Below, piece by piece: positions 7,588 through 17,900 of a DNA stretch of 64,000 bases. The position numbers were made by a program, and so were the translations under genes. Source of the DNA: Saprospirales bacterium (lineage in GTDB: Bacteria; Bacteroidota; Bacteroidia; Chitinophagales; Saprospiraceae); NCBI GenBank assembly GCA_002698985.1, contig PAAY01000045.1, forward strand, positions 1-64,000, written 5' to 3'. Below the pieces are notes generated by a model that saw nothing but the letters and a program-made list of their open reading frames with translations, had not been told where the DNA came from and ran no database searches. Position 1 is the first letter of the stretch; the number at the start of each line of letters is the position of its first letter.

Positions 7588-8220
7588 TTAATAGTAATAG
7601 GTGGATCTTACAAGTAAGACCACACCAAAAATGATCAGTACGATTCCGGCAATGCGCCTGGGCCAAAGCAGGAGTTTGGGTTTGAGGTACCTGCGTATGA
7701 ATTTGGCAAGGGCGATTTTCAGGGTATCAGTGAATACCAGTGTGCCTACCAGCCCGGTGTAAAACCACCTTGCCTGGTGCATGGTCAGGTTTTCTTCGGT
7801 AAACAGGACACTGGATACGCCAATCCAGAAGAAGAAGGTGAATGGATTGGCGGTATTGATGAGAAAGCCCCTGAGCCAGAGGGCAAAATAGGAGTTGTAA
7901 CGCACCGCTTTTGACTCGAACGAGTCCATGGAAGGAGGCTTTACCAAAATGGAGCCGATGCCGAAAGCGATGAGGATGATGCCGCCGATGATGCAAAGCC
8001 AGAACTCAAACCCATCCCAGTTCATCAGCTCTTTTACATACGATACACCGAAGTAGGAAACAAGGATGTAAAAGACGTCGCTCATCCAGATGCCAAGTCC
8101 AACCATCCATCCCGCCCTGAAGCCTTCCTCTATACTGGCTTGAATAATGGTAAACAGTATGGGGCCTACCAGCAAGCTGAGTAGTAATCCGTACTTGATT
8201 CCATTCCACAGGAGGTCCAT
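7588..8220 (-). CDS. LysE/RhtB-type membrane exporter
   Basis: A 210-residue inner-membrane protein with about six hydrophobic helices. The opening GLLLSLLVGPILFTIIQASIEEGFRAGWMVGLGIWMSDVFYI is the conserved first helical hairpin of the LysE amino-acid exporter superfamily, including the GP and the acidic residue of the second helix. RGFLINTANPFTFFFWIGVSS is the NP motif of the family's middle region. Substrate cannot be inferred. It is probably the first gene of a unit with the YbjQ-family gene and smpB, and 60 bases downstream of the YjbQ-family gene. Confidence 0.87.
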   Translation of the reverse strand: MDLLWNGIKYGLLLSLLVGPILFTIIQASIEEGFRAGWMVGLGIWMSDVFYILVSYFGVSYVKELMNWDGFEFWLCIIGGIILIAFGIGSILVKPPSMDSFESKAVRYNSYFALWLRGFLINTANPFTFFFWIGVSSVLFTEENLTMHQARWFYTGLVGTLVFTDTLKIALAKFIRRYLKPKLLLWPRRIAGIVLIIFGVVLLVRSTYYY

Positions 8221-8280
8221 AGATCAGGGCTTTTTCCGGGGTCGGCGATTTTGTTTGGAGTGGCTCGATGGAAGCCGGGT

Positions 8281-8691
8281 TTAGGAAATAATAGTGGCCA
8301 CCAAGTTACGACGACCTCCTCTGTTTCTGAACTCACAAAGGTAAATCCCTTGCCAGGTCCCCAAATTAAGTTGGCCGTTTTTGATGGGGATACTCACCGA
8401 GGAGCCACTGAGCACTGCTTTGATGTGGGCGGGCATGTCGTCGGGGCCTTCCAGGGTGTGCCGGATTCCGGGCAGGTGTTCCGGTGCCAGTTTGTCGAAG
8501 AAAAGTTCAAAATCTGTCAGGACGGTGGGGTCTGCGTTTTCATTGACGGCCAGGCCGGCGCTGGTGTGTTTGATGAAAAGGTGTAACAGTCCGCTGTCAG
8601 GCAAATTACCCAGGTGGGCCTCCACTTCCTGCGTGATCAGGTGAAATCCGCGGGGGTAAGGCGGCAGTGCGAACTCGATTTGTTGGACCAT
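8281..8691 (-). CDS. YjbQ/UPF0047 family protein
   Basis: A 136-residue protein of the YjbQ family, often annotated as secondary thiamine-phosphate synthase because some members can complement thiE loss. HLFIKHTSAGLAVNENADPTVL and the GIRHTLEGPDDMPAHIKA stretch hold the conserved His and Asp residues, and GTWQGIYLCEFRNRGGRR is the family C-terminus. The natural activity remains uncertain. A -7 box candidate lies about 50 bases upstream. Confidence 0.88.
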   Translation of the reverse strand: MVQQIEFALPPYPRGFHLITQEVEAHLGNLPDSGLLHLFIKHTSAGLAVNENADPTVLTDFELFFDKLAPEHLPGIRHTLEGPDDMPAHIKAVLSGSSVSIPIKNGQLNLGTWQGIYLCEFRNRGGRRNLVATIIS

Positions 8692-8739
8692 GTTGCTGTT
8701 ACAGATTCGAGGTTTTCAGAACGGGTTTTGCAGCTTCGG

Positions 8740-8747
8740 CAAAGGTA
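8740..8747 (-). promoter_or_regulatory. -7 box candidate for the YjbQ-family gene
   Basis: Read leftward it is TACCTTTGC, a typical Bacteroidota -7 element, about 48 bases before the start codon. A T-rich run lies where a -33 element would be, but there is no exact TTG. Confidence 0.5.
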
Positions 8748-8954
8748 GTCAATGCCGGCTTTGAAAAAATTCGGAGAAATTTTTGCTGTAAAAAGCGCCT
8801 TTCAGAACAAAAGCCTTGAAAATGAAATAATTGAGTCTAATCTGCTCTCACTGGAAGCAGTATAAATTACCGATTTTTAAATGTTTTTTTAGAAAATCTT
8901 CGCCCTTTACAGAACAAGCTTTCCGATCAGCCGTATCATCCAACCTATAAAATT

Positions 8955-8983
8955 TTTGTTAAATTGAATTTCCGGTAACTTTG
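8955..8983 (+). promoter_or_regulatory. Candidate promoter for rpoN
   Basis: TTTG (8955-8958), a 17-base spacer and TAACTTTG (8976-8983) match the Bacteroidota housekeeping promoter. The leader to the ATG at 9118 would be about 130 bases. Confidence 0.6.
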
Positions 8984-9117
8984 TCACACATTGGGGCAAA
9001 ATGGGAGAAGCTTTGTACACCTCGTTTTGCTTACATTTGAATCCGGAAAACGATCGCACAAACACCTTGAACGAGCACGACTAAACATTATTGAGAACAC
9101 CAATCACGTAACGCGCA

Positions 9118-10671
9118 ATGCTCAAGCAACAACTTACCCAGAAATTACAACAGAAGCTGTCGCCGCAGCAGATTCAATTGATGAAGCTGCTCCAGATCCC
9201 GACGGCAGTGCTCGATCAAAGGATCAAGGAGGAACTGGAAGCCAACCCTGCTCTGGAAGAAGGGGATACTGAAGAAGAAGATGACATTCTGGAAATGGCA
9301 CGCTCCGAAGAAAAGTCAGAGGCTGAGTCCGAAGATTCCGACGATCAGACTTCGGAGCTCGACGACATCGATCAGGATGAATTACCTCCGGAAGAAGAAG
9401 TGCCGCTGGATGATTACCTCAACGACTACATGGAAGATGATGAGGCCTCCTACAAAACCAGGGGCGATTCTTACCAGGCTGAAGACGAAGGCAAGACTTT
9501 GCCCATCGCTGTTGAAAATACCTACCATGAGTACCTCGAGCAGCAACTCGGCATGCTCGACTTCAAAGATGAAAAGGATGAGATCATTGCCCGCCAGATA
9601 GTTGGCAGCATCGATGAAGATGGCTACCTGAGGAGGGAATTGGATGCCATTCTGGATGACCTGTTGTTTTCTCAGGGAGTGGAAGCCACCAAAGAAGAGC
9701 TCGAGTACTGGCTGTCAAAAATCCAGCGCTTTGACCCACCGGGCACAGGTGCCCGCAACCTTCAGGAATGCCTCTTGCTGCAACTGGAGCAAAAGCAGGC
9801 CCGGGAAGGGATCACGCCTGAGGAGAAAGAGCTGTTGTCGATAGCCCACCGGTTGATCAAGGATTATTTTGACGAGTTTACGAAGAAACATTACCAGCGC
9901 CTGCAAAGGCAATTGGGCATCCCCGAATCACGGCTGAAAGAAGCCATCGATGAAATTCTCAAGCTGAACCCCAAGCCGGCCAGCGGATATGTTTCATCAA
10001 CCCGCAATTCCCATTACATCGTTCCTGATTTTATCATCGTCAACAGAGACGGGGAGCTGGAACTGTCGTTGAACACTCGCAATGCGCCCGATCTTCACAT
10101 CAACAACCAGTACAAGGAGATGCTGAGGGCATACAAAGACCAGACTAAGGGGCGCCGGGCTACCAAAAAGGAGAAGGAAGCCGTCATGTTCATCAAGCAA
10201 AAAATTGACAGTGCCAAGTGGTTCATCGATGCCATTCGCCAGCGCCAGCAGACCATGTTTAACACCATGTACGCCATCATGAACTACCAGTACGACTATT
10301 TCCTGACCGGTGACCAGAAGCGTCTGCGCCCAATGATCCTCAAGGACATTGCCGACATCACCGGCCTGGACATTTCAACGGTGTCACGGGTGGCCAACAG
10401 CAAATACGTTCAGACCGAGTTCGGCACCAAACGCCTCAAAGACTTTTTCTCCGAAAGCCTGCAAACAGCCGATGGTGAAGAGGTCTCCACACTGGAGGTG
10501 AAGAAAATCCTCACCGAAATCATCAACGGAGAAAACAAGCGCAAGCCTTATTCCGACGAAAAACTCAAAAACCTGCTGCAGGAGAAAGGCTACAACATTG
10601 CCCGCCGTACCGTTGCCAAATACCGTGAGCAACTGAACATTCCGGTGGCACGCCTGCGCAAAGAACTATAA
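9118..10671 (+). CDS. rpoN: RNA polymerase sigma-54 factor RpoN
   Basis: A 517-residue sigma-54. Region I (KQQLTQKLQQKLSPQQIQLMKLLQIP, residues 2-30) is glutamine and leucine rich and contacts the enhancer-binding ATPase. It is followed by an acidic linker (about 45-125), a core-binding domain, and the C-terminal DNA-binding region with the HTH segment LKDIADITGLDISTVSRVANSKYVQ and the RpoN box ARRTVAKYRE near the end. It directs RNA polymerase to -24/-12 promoters. No enhancer-binding activator is encoded in this window. It has its own promoter candidate and a terminator hairpin. Confidence 0.98.
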   Translation: MLKQQLTQKLQQKLSPQQIQLMKLLQIPTAVLDQRIKEELEANPALEEGDTEEEDDILEMARSEEKSEAESEDSDDQTSELDDIDQDELPPEEEVPLDDYLNDYMEDDEASYKTRGDSYQAEDEGKTLPIAVENTYHEYLEQQLGMLDFKDEKDEIIARQIVGSIDEDGYLRRELDAILDDLLFSQGVEATKEELEYWLSKIQRFDPPGTGARNLQECLLLQLEQKQAREGITPEEKELLSIAHRLIKDYFDEFTKKHYQRLQRQLGIPESRLKEAIDEILKLNPKPASGYVSSTRNSHYIVPDFIIVNRDGELELSLNTRNAPDLHINNQYKEMLRAYKDQTKGRRATKKEKEAVMFIKQKIDSAKWFIDAIRQRQQTMFNTMYAIMNYQYDYFLTGDQKRLRPMILKDIADITGLDISTVSRVANSKYVQTEFGTKRLKDFFSESLQTADGEEVSTLEVKKILTEIINGENKRKPYSDEKLKNLLQEKGYNIARRTVAKYREQLNIPVARLRKEL

Positions 10672-10691
10672 TGACAGGTTTAACTGGCTTT

Positions 10692-10723
10692 CAGCCCCGT
10701 ACCGGTTTCCCGGTGCGGGGCTG
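10692..10723 (+). terminator. Terminator hairpin after rpoN
   Basis: A 14-base stem (CAGCCCCGTACCGG against CCGGTGCGGGGCTG, one G-T pair) with the loop TTTC, followed by a T-rich stretch. It begins 21 bases after the rpoN stop. Confidence 0.8.
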
Positions 10724-10754
10724 TTTGCGTTTGGGTTGATCCTGGTCAACAGGC

Positions 10755-10786
10755 TTTCAGAATGCCGCTGGCTTGTCTTACATTTG
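10755..10786 (+). promoter_or_regulatory. Candidate promoter for the S9 peptidase gene
   Basis: TTTC (10755-10758), 20 bases, then TACATTTG (10779-10786), 46 bases before the ATG. The -7 box is exact and the -33 differs by one base. Confidence 0.5.
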
Positions 10787-10832
10787 GTGCACTTCAGAAA
10801 CCACGAATTCCTAACCGGTAAAAACAGACACC

Positions 10833-13265
10833 ATGCGCAAGTTCAATTATCTCCTTTTATTCTTTTTCGTCGCAATGGCATTTTCGAAAGCCCAAACGGG
10901 TTACCAAATGCCACCAAAAGCCATCGCTGATTTGATCGATGCCCCGCCGACACCCGGGGTAAGCCTGAGCCCCGACAATTCCAAAATGCTGATTCTGGAA
11001 AGGGCAGGGCTGCAAAGCATCAAAGAACTGGGCGAGGAGGAATTGCGCCTGGCGGGTCTCAGATTGAATCCGCGCACCAATGGGCCTAGCCGTTCGTCTT
11101 ACTACATTGGCCTCTCCATAAAAGGCCTGGATGCCAGTGAGGCATCACCCATTGCCGGTTTGCCTGCTTCGGCAAAAATCTCGGATGTGAGCTGGAACAA
11201 GGACGGCACCCACATCGCATTTCTGAATACCACCGATGAGGGCATCGAGCTGTGGGTGGCAGATGTCAACAGTCGCTCCGCAAAGCGGCTGACGCCGCCG
11301 GTGGTAAGCGATGTTTTGGGGAGCCCTTACGAGTGGTTCAACGGTGGCCAGTCGCTGTTGTATAAAAAGATACCTGCCGGCAGAGGGCCGGTTCCGCAGG
11401 CTCCTGAAGTGCCCGCAGGGCCGGTGGTGCAGAGCAATGAGGGTGAAGCTGCGCCCGTGCGCACCTACCAGGATTTGTTGAAGAACCCATTTGACGAGCA
11501 GTTGTTTGAGTACTTCGCCCATGCAGCCCTTTACAGCATAGACATTGCCCGCGGCGAAGAAAAGCCCATGAACATCGAGGGCATTCTTACAGATTTTTCA
11601 CCCTCACCGGATGGCCGCTACCTGCTGGTGGAGAAGATAAAGCGGCCGTTCAGCTACATCGTGCCCTGGTACCGTTTTGCTTCAGAAGCTGCCATTGTGG
11701 ACGCAAACGGCAAGCTGGTTCGGCTCCTGGCGGATCTGCCGGCTGCTGAAAGTTTGCCGAAGGGTTTCAATGCCGTGCCTACCGGACCAAGAAGATTCGG
11801 CTGGCGAAACGATCACCCCGCCATGGTTTATTGGGTGGAAGCCCGCGATGGCGGCGATCCCAATGCCGATGCAGAGGTAAGGGATCAACTGATGTTGCTG
11901 GCAGCACCCTTCAACAGCGAGCCGGTGGCCGGGCCCAAGTTGAGGCTGCGCTATGCCGGTGTGACCTGGGGCAATGGCAACCTTGCCATCACCTAAGAGC
12001 GCTGGTGGAAAACCCGCCATGCGATAACCAGAAAGTGGACGCCCGACAGGCCGGAAGCTGAACCCGAAATTCTTTTCGACCGGTCTTACGAAGACCGCTA
12101 TTCCGACCCAGGCAGCTTTGCAACGACGACCAACGAATACGGCAGATCGGTTCTGCTGACCGCAAATGGTGGCAATACCTTGTACCTCACCGGAGAGGGT
12201 GCTTCTCCCGAGGGCAACCGGCCATTCGTTGATGAATTTGATCTTTCTTCGAAAAAAAGCAACCGGCTGTGGAGGTCGGAAGCGCCTTATTATGAACAGC
12301 CGGTGGAAATCATCGATGCAGAAAAGGGCCTGGTGCTGACACGCCGGGAGGCCAATTATGAGCAACCCAATTATTTTCTTCGCAACCTGAAAACGGGTCA
12401 GCTCAACCAGGTCACTTTCTTCCCAAATCCTTACGAGTCCTTGAAAGGGGTTACCAAAGAGTTTGTCCAGTTCAAAAGGGCTGACGGGGTGGACATGAGC
12501 GGAACGCTTTACCTGCCGGCGGGTTACGACAAGGAGAAGGATGGCCCGCTGCCGGTGTTCATGTGGGCTTATCCGCGTGAGTACAAAGATGCTGCGGCTG
12601 CCGGACAGGTATCCGGTTCACCCTATACCTTCATCCGGGTCAGCCCTTCTTCGCCAATATTGTGGGTGGTTGCCGGATATGCTGTGTTCCACAACGTGAG
12701 TATGCCCGTCATTGGTGAAGGTGAGCAGGAACCCAACGAGACTTTTGTAGAGCAGTTGAAAATGAATGCTGAGGCCGCCGTCAAGGTATTGGACGACATG
12801 GGCGTTGGCGATCCCAACCGGATTGCAATAGGAGGGCACAGCTACGGCGCTTTCATGACGGCAAACCTCCTGGCGCACACGGACCTTTTTGCTGCCGGAA
12901 TTGCCCGCAGCGGCGCTTACAACCGGACCTTGACGCCTTTCGGCTTTCAGTCGGAAGAACGCACCTGGTGGGAGGCCCCGGAAATCTATTACAAAATGTC
13001 TCCATTCAATTTTGCCGACAAAATCAAGGAGCCCATTCTCCTCATACACGGCATGGCCGACAACAACTCCGGAACCTTCCCCATGCAAAGTGAGCGCATG
13101 TACGCAGCCCTGAAAGGCCACGGTGCCACCGTCAAGCTGGTGATGCTGCCACATGAAAGCCACGGCTATCGTGCCCGCGAATCGCTCATGCACGTGGCCT
13201 GGGAGACTACCCAGTGGCTGGATAAGTACGTGAAGAACCGCAGCATGGACGGTGCGAAACCTTAA
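10833..13265 (+). pseudogene. S9-family serine peptidase interrupted by one in-frame TAA
   Basis: The frame from ATG 10833 encodes a signal peptide (residues 1-21), a beta-propeller and, after an in-frame TAA at 11994-11996, continues in the same frame without any other stop to 13265. The sequence across the stop (WGNGNLAIT-stop-ERWWKTR) looks like uninterrupted family sequence in which a sense codon, probably Tyr, became TAA. The alpha/beta-hydrolase half is intact: Ser in GGHSYGAFMT (codon 12840-12842), Asp in HGMADNNSGT and His in LPHESHGYRARES. It resembles the glutamyl endopeptidase-like prolyl-oligopeptidase group, secreted to the periplasm. As written the gene would give a 387-residue propeller fragment without a catalytic domain. 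A recent nonsense mutation, a sequencing error or readthrough are all possible. Confidence 0.85.
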
Positions 13266-13305
13266 AAACAGACAGGGAATTCTAAAGTGGCTGTTTTTAT
13301 TGGCC

Positions 13306-13378
13306 TGAGCTGATTGTATGTTTTTGCGGCTCATAATTGTGGTTATATTTGAGCCGATAATTGATTAAAATCAGCTCA
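13306..13378. promoter_or_regulatory. Inverted repeat around the Fic promoter (possible operator)
   Basis: Perfect 10-base arms TGAGCTGATT (13306-13315) and AATCAGCTCA (13369-13378) flank the promoter; the right arm ends in the A of the Fic start codon. A smaller pair, CGGCTC (13327-13332) and GAGCCG (13351-13356), brackets the -7 box. This looks like a repressor operator. Confidence 0.6.
13323..13351 (+). promoter_or_regulatory. Candidate promoter for the Fic gene
   Basis: TTTG (13323-13326), a 17-base spacer and TATATTTG (13344-13351), 26 bases before the ATG. It matches the Bacteroidota consensus exactly. Confidence 0.65.
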
Positions 13379-14502
13379 TGACCTACAATTGGCAACAGCC
13401 TGACTGGGGGCAATTCACCTTTGATGCCCATGCCCTCGAGGAAGTGCTGACAGCTTACCTGGAGGCGAGTTCCCGTTTGCTCGGAATGCTCATGGCGTTG
13501 CCGGCTTCCGTAGCGATGGAATTCAATGTTGAAACGATTGCCAGGGAGGCCTTGGGCAGCTCGGCAACCGATGGGGAGGTACTCGACAGCCGCAATGTAT
13601 TGGCCGCCATCCGGAATAAGCTGGGTTTGAATTCGAAACCTGAGAACGTCCATGATCTCAGAGCCATAGGGCTTTGCGAAATGCTGGGGGATGCAAGAAA
13701 GTCATTTGAACAGCCGCTGAGTGCTTCCCTGCTTTTCAAATGGCATCGTCAGTTGTTGTCTTACAGACAGGATCTTGCTTCTTTAGGCCATTGGAGACAG
13801 GGCAAGGAAGCGGTAGTGATTCTTTCCGGTCCCATTGCCAGACAGCGAAAGCATTTCGAGGCCCCACCCTCCTTCAGGGTTCCTCCGATGATGGATCAAT
13901 TCATTCAGTGGTTCAATTCTTCATCGGAATGGCCGGCCATGCAAAAGCAGGGTGCTGTGATTCGGGCAGCCATTGCACACCTCTATTTTGAGAGCATCCA
14001 TCCTTTTGAAAGTGGAAATGGCCGCATTGGCAGGGCAATAGCGGAAAAAGCACTGGCTCAGAGCCTGGGATTGCCTGCACCATTCAGCTTGTCCAAAACC
14101 ATAGCGTCTGACAGGGAAGGCTATTTCCGGGCATTGGAAAAAGCTCAGCGCAAAAATGAGCTGACATCCTGGGTGCAGTACTTTGCAACATGCCTCTTAA
14201 AGGCCATCTCCGATGCTGAGCAACTGGCAGCATTCATCGTCAGCAAAACCCGTTTTCTGGAAAAGTACAGCGCCAGCCTGAACGAGCGGCAATTGTACGT
14301 GGTGCATAGGATGCTCGGGGAAGGAACCAATGAAGCTAATATGGGAATGAATGCACGGCGGTATTGCAGCATCACCGGGGCGTCAAAAGCGACTGCCACG
14401 AGGGATTTACAAATGCTTCATCGCATCGGAGCATTGAAGCAGCATGGAAGCGGCAGATCGACCGGCTACTCTTTGAACATTGGCTTGCAAGGAGATTTAT
14501 GA
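13378..14502 (+). CDS. Fic-domain AMP-transferase with DUF4172 and C-terminal winged helix
   Basis: A 374-residue protein. Residues 1-80 are a DUF4172-type N-terminus; the Fic core carries the full catalytic motif HPFESGNGRIGR (208-219), with the His base and the anion-binding GNGR. Such enzymes usually transfer AMP from ATP to a protein hydroxyl. The inhibitory helix, normally [S/T]xxxE[G/N], reads SSATDGE at 61-67, so the inhibitory Glu is Asp (D65). The C-terminus (about 310-374, with SITGASKATATRDLQMLHRIGAL) is a winged-helix DNA-binding domain, consistent with control of its own promoter, which is surrounded by inverted repeats. It stands alone without a separate antitoxin gene. The target protein is unknown. 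Confidence 0.9.
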   Translation: MTYNWQQPDWGQFTFDAHALEEVLTAYLEASSRLLGMLMALPASVAMEFNVETIAREALGSSATDGEVLDSRNVLAAIRNKLGLNSKPENVHDLRAIGLCEMLGDARKSFEQPLSASLLFKWHRQLLSYRQDLASLGHWRQGKEAVVILSGPIARQRKHFEAPPSFRVPPMMDQFIQWFNSSSEWPAMQKQGAVIRAAIAHLYFESIHPFESGNGRIGRAIAEKALAQSLGLPAPFSLSKTIASDREGYFRALEKAQRKNELTSWVQYFATCLLKAISDAEQLAAFIVSKTRFLEKYSASLNERQLYVVHRMLGEGTNEANMGMNARRYCSITGASKATATRDLQMLHRIGALKQHGSGRSTGYSLNIGLQGDL

Positions 14503-14921
14503 ATCTAGAAAAAGCAGGAGGCCGTCTTTGTATTCATCCGGTCTGGGTTATTTGTAATCATATAAGCAATTTTTAAAGGGCGACAAAGGGTTTGTTTAAT
14601 TCCGTGTTTAACTAAAGCTAATGGGTTCTATTTTCGTCCGGAATGAAGAAAATCCCCTGTGCGGCCTCCTGCTGCATCAAATTGTTAGCTCAAATTTAAT
14701 ACTGGAATGGACTGACCCTGGGCTCCTCACCACGAATGGCCCCGTAACTAGCCATGAACGCTTCGATCGGAGGAACGAACTGGAATTCAAAATTCCCAGG
14801 GTTTTCATTTTGTCCACAAAAATCCCCCTTTCATTAGCTGGCCGGATACCATTCGTGCATCGGTTGCTGGCTATTCTCCTGGCCTTTGTACCTTAGAGAA
14901 AATAATTGAACCCGGACCTCG
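14503..14921. other. Gene-free interval before the sensor kinase
   Basis: No convincing gene is seen; the 91-codon frame at 14621 has no family features. The interval is moderately AT-rich near 14570-14620. A promoter candidate for the kinase lies at its right end. Confidence 0.5.
14864..14896 (+). promoter_or_regulatory. Weak promoter candidate for the kinase gene
   Basis: TTG (14864-14866), 22 bases, then TACCTTAG (14889-14896), one mismatch to TAnnTTTG, 25 bases before the ATG. Confidence 0.35.
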
Positions 14922-17900
14922 ATGCGGATTATCGTCATAATATTTGGGCTTGCTCAGCTGGTGATGCCTTTGACCCTGCAAGGGCAGGAGGTGTTCTCAT
15001 ACACCTATGGCCTGAAAGACGGGCTTCCTTACCAGGAGGTGGTCAGTCTATGCAGTACCGAAAGCGGTGTGCTTTGGGTGCGTTCTGCCTCGGGGGAGTT
15101 CGTTTCACGGTTCGACGGGGTCAATTGGGAACATTTCAATGTCGCTGCAGAGGGGATGCCAGCCTATGTGAATTTTCTGAGTGAGGATTTTGATGGCAAC
15201 TTCTGGATGGATTACCGCAACATCGACAAGACAGTAATTGTGCGCTATCACCCCTCATCCGGCTTTAGTACCTATTCTTTTCCTCCTGGCTACAAATGTG
15301 ATTTTGACGAAGAAAGAAAAATTTTCTGCCTTGACTCGGCATATACTACTTATCGCTATTCAGCAAGGTTGGATTCCTTTGTCAGTCAGAAAAGTCCTCC
15401 CCTGACTGTGGTGCCAGGGTATATTTACGGTGGCACCTACAGTACAATCAATTCGGATGAGGTAATAAAATATATTACCCCCTCGAGTGAGGTGAAATCT
15501 TTTTGGCAAGGAAAGGAACTGGCGCATGTTCCTGGCGAGCGATTCCTATTTCCACTGATTGTCAATGCTATCAATGATGTCATTTACCTTGATTCGAAAA
15601 ACCTGGAATACTTCCGATATTCCAATGGCAGAAAGACACACATTCCGGTTTTGGGGCCTAATGGAACCGAATTGATTCCAAAATATATTATCCATCTTCG
15701 AGCAGGTGTGCACAGGAAGGATCGTTCCGGCAGAGCTTTGGTCTGTTCTGATCCCAAAACAGGTTTTCAATTCCTGGTGCAAATGGCTGCGAGTGGAAGA
15801 CCTGAAATCCTCATACCTTATTTACCCAATGAGGGCTTTTATTCTGCCACCCAAGACTTTGCCGGTAATTGGTGGCTGGGCACCAACAGCGGCATTATGT
15901 ATGTAAAACCGGATCTGCTCACCTTCGACGACGATCAACCAGGAATGGTAAACGGTCTGTTCAGCATTGGAGAGGACAGTGAAGGGAACATCTGGATGGG
16001 AGGACATGAAGGCCCAGGTGGATTCAGCGTTTTTGATGGATATAAACTCCGGTACGAGAATTTTGGGGAGCAATCTTTAAAGATATTGCCGGGCAGTGTA
16101 TTGGGGCCTTCGGGGCATTTGTTCTTCAGCACGGCGTCAACTCCACGGCGAATAATTTCCATCAATAATGGCAGGCCAATATTTCAGAGATATTCAAAAG
16201 ATGGTGTTGATCTCAGTGCGTTTTATTTCACTTCGCTGCGCAATGACCATATTGCCATCGGTTCCGTAAATATTGGACTGGTGCTGGCCGAAGACAGCAG
16301 CGGGTGGCTGACAAATTTCCGGGTAATTGACGAAGATAAAGGGCTGAACACAAACGATGTGGGCACCGTGACGGAAGATCTGGCTGGCCGCCTGTGGCTG
16401 GGGCGGCTTCCTGCCGGAATGGCCATTTACGACCCGGCAAAAGACACCGTGGTCAACTGGGCCAGGCAGCCAGGAGATAACCACACCCTCGGCATCATGA
16501 GCTCTTGCCTGGACGAAAAGGGCACCCTTTGGCTGGGTGCGCACAACGGGCTTTATTTTCTGGAAAATGCCCATACATTCGATTATCACGTAAAAGATGT
16601 CTGGAAATACCTGACGCCTTTACCCCTTCCGGGAAACGACCAGACGGTGGTTCATTCGTTAAAAAACACTGAGCGTTTTCTTTCCATCGGAACCGAAAGG
16701 GCATTGTACCTGTTGGATAAAACCTACCCTGCAAAGCGGCCGAGGATATTCACCCTAGAATTCGAAAAAGACATAAACGGAGGCGGAGCAGAACAAAATG
16801 CGGTGTGGTACGACAGCAAGGGCTACCTGTGGTTGGGCACACAGGAAGGAGCCACCAGGTTGGATATTGACAACCTCAAATTTGATACGCTGCACACCAA
16901 TTTGTTTTTGCAGGATTTCAGGGCAGGAGGTGAGAGTTTCGACATTTCCGAAAATGACATTGGCTCGCTGCCCCGAAAAAAGCGGGCAGTTTCGTTTGCC
17001 ATTTTTGCCGAAGGAAATTATTTTTTGAGGGATAATTTGAAATTTGATGTCCTGGTGGTACGCGACGGAAAAGATACCATTTATCAGAAATATCAGACTG
17101 CTGAAAAGGCCCATTCCATTCCATACCTCCCGCCAGGGGATTACACACTTCAGCTGACAGCCTACAAACACAACGTAGTGGTTGGGCAAAACGGATACCG
17201 CTTCGCAGTGCCGACGTTGCTCACGGAAAATCCCTGGTTTTACGGGGCCATGGCGATGTTGCTCATTGGCTTGCCGGCAATGATCATTATTCAGAAAAAA
17301 AGGAATGAATTGAAACTGGAACAAGTCCGCCGTGAGAGCGACAGTCTCAGGATACTGGCCCTTTCAAATTTTTTCAACCCCCATTTTATCAATAACTCAC
17401 TCCACTGGGTGCAGAGCCGCTACCGCAAAGATCCCGAAACGGCAACCATCATTGGGCGGCTTTCGGATAATGTGCACATATTGTACGAAAATACCCAGAA
17501 AGCAAGACCTTGGCATTCATTGTACCGTGAGCTGGAAGTTGTGAGAAATTACCTGCGCATTCAACAAGTCCGTTTTGGAAGGACACTCAATGCGGAATTC
17601 TCCATCACCCTTTCCGACGAAGAACTAAAATCGGTGAAGGTGCCCGCCATGCTGCTGCAAATTCATACGGAAAATGCTGTTGAAAAAGGCATTAGAAACC
17701 GCAAGGGGGCGGGCAACTTTTTTCTTGGAATAAAATGTACGGATGATGGTTGCAGCATTGTGATCGAGGATGACGGAAGAGGCAGGCGAGACACTGATTC
17801 ACCGAGGAAAGGCTCCACCTTCGTGATGAATGAACTGATCGAATTGTTCAATAATTACAACGAGGTGCCAGTCACGGTGGAGTATGACGATTTTATTTTT

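Larger units (their letters stand above)
8692..9117. other. Divergent intergenic region upstream of rpoN
   Basis: No gene is seen in these 426 bases. The region is AT-rich, especially 8760-8960, and carries candidate promoters for both flanking genes, listed separately. The open frame beginning at 8991 overlaps rpoN in another frame and is not credible. Confidence 0.6.

Noticed and set aside
14621-14896. 91-codon frame before the sensor kinase
   Set aside because: No family features, and its end overlaps the likely promoter of the kinase gene.
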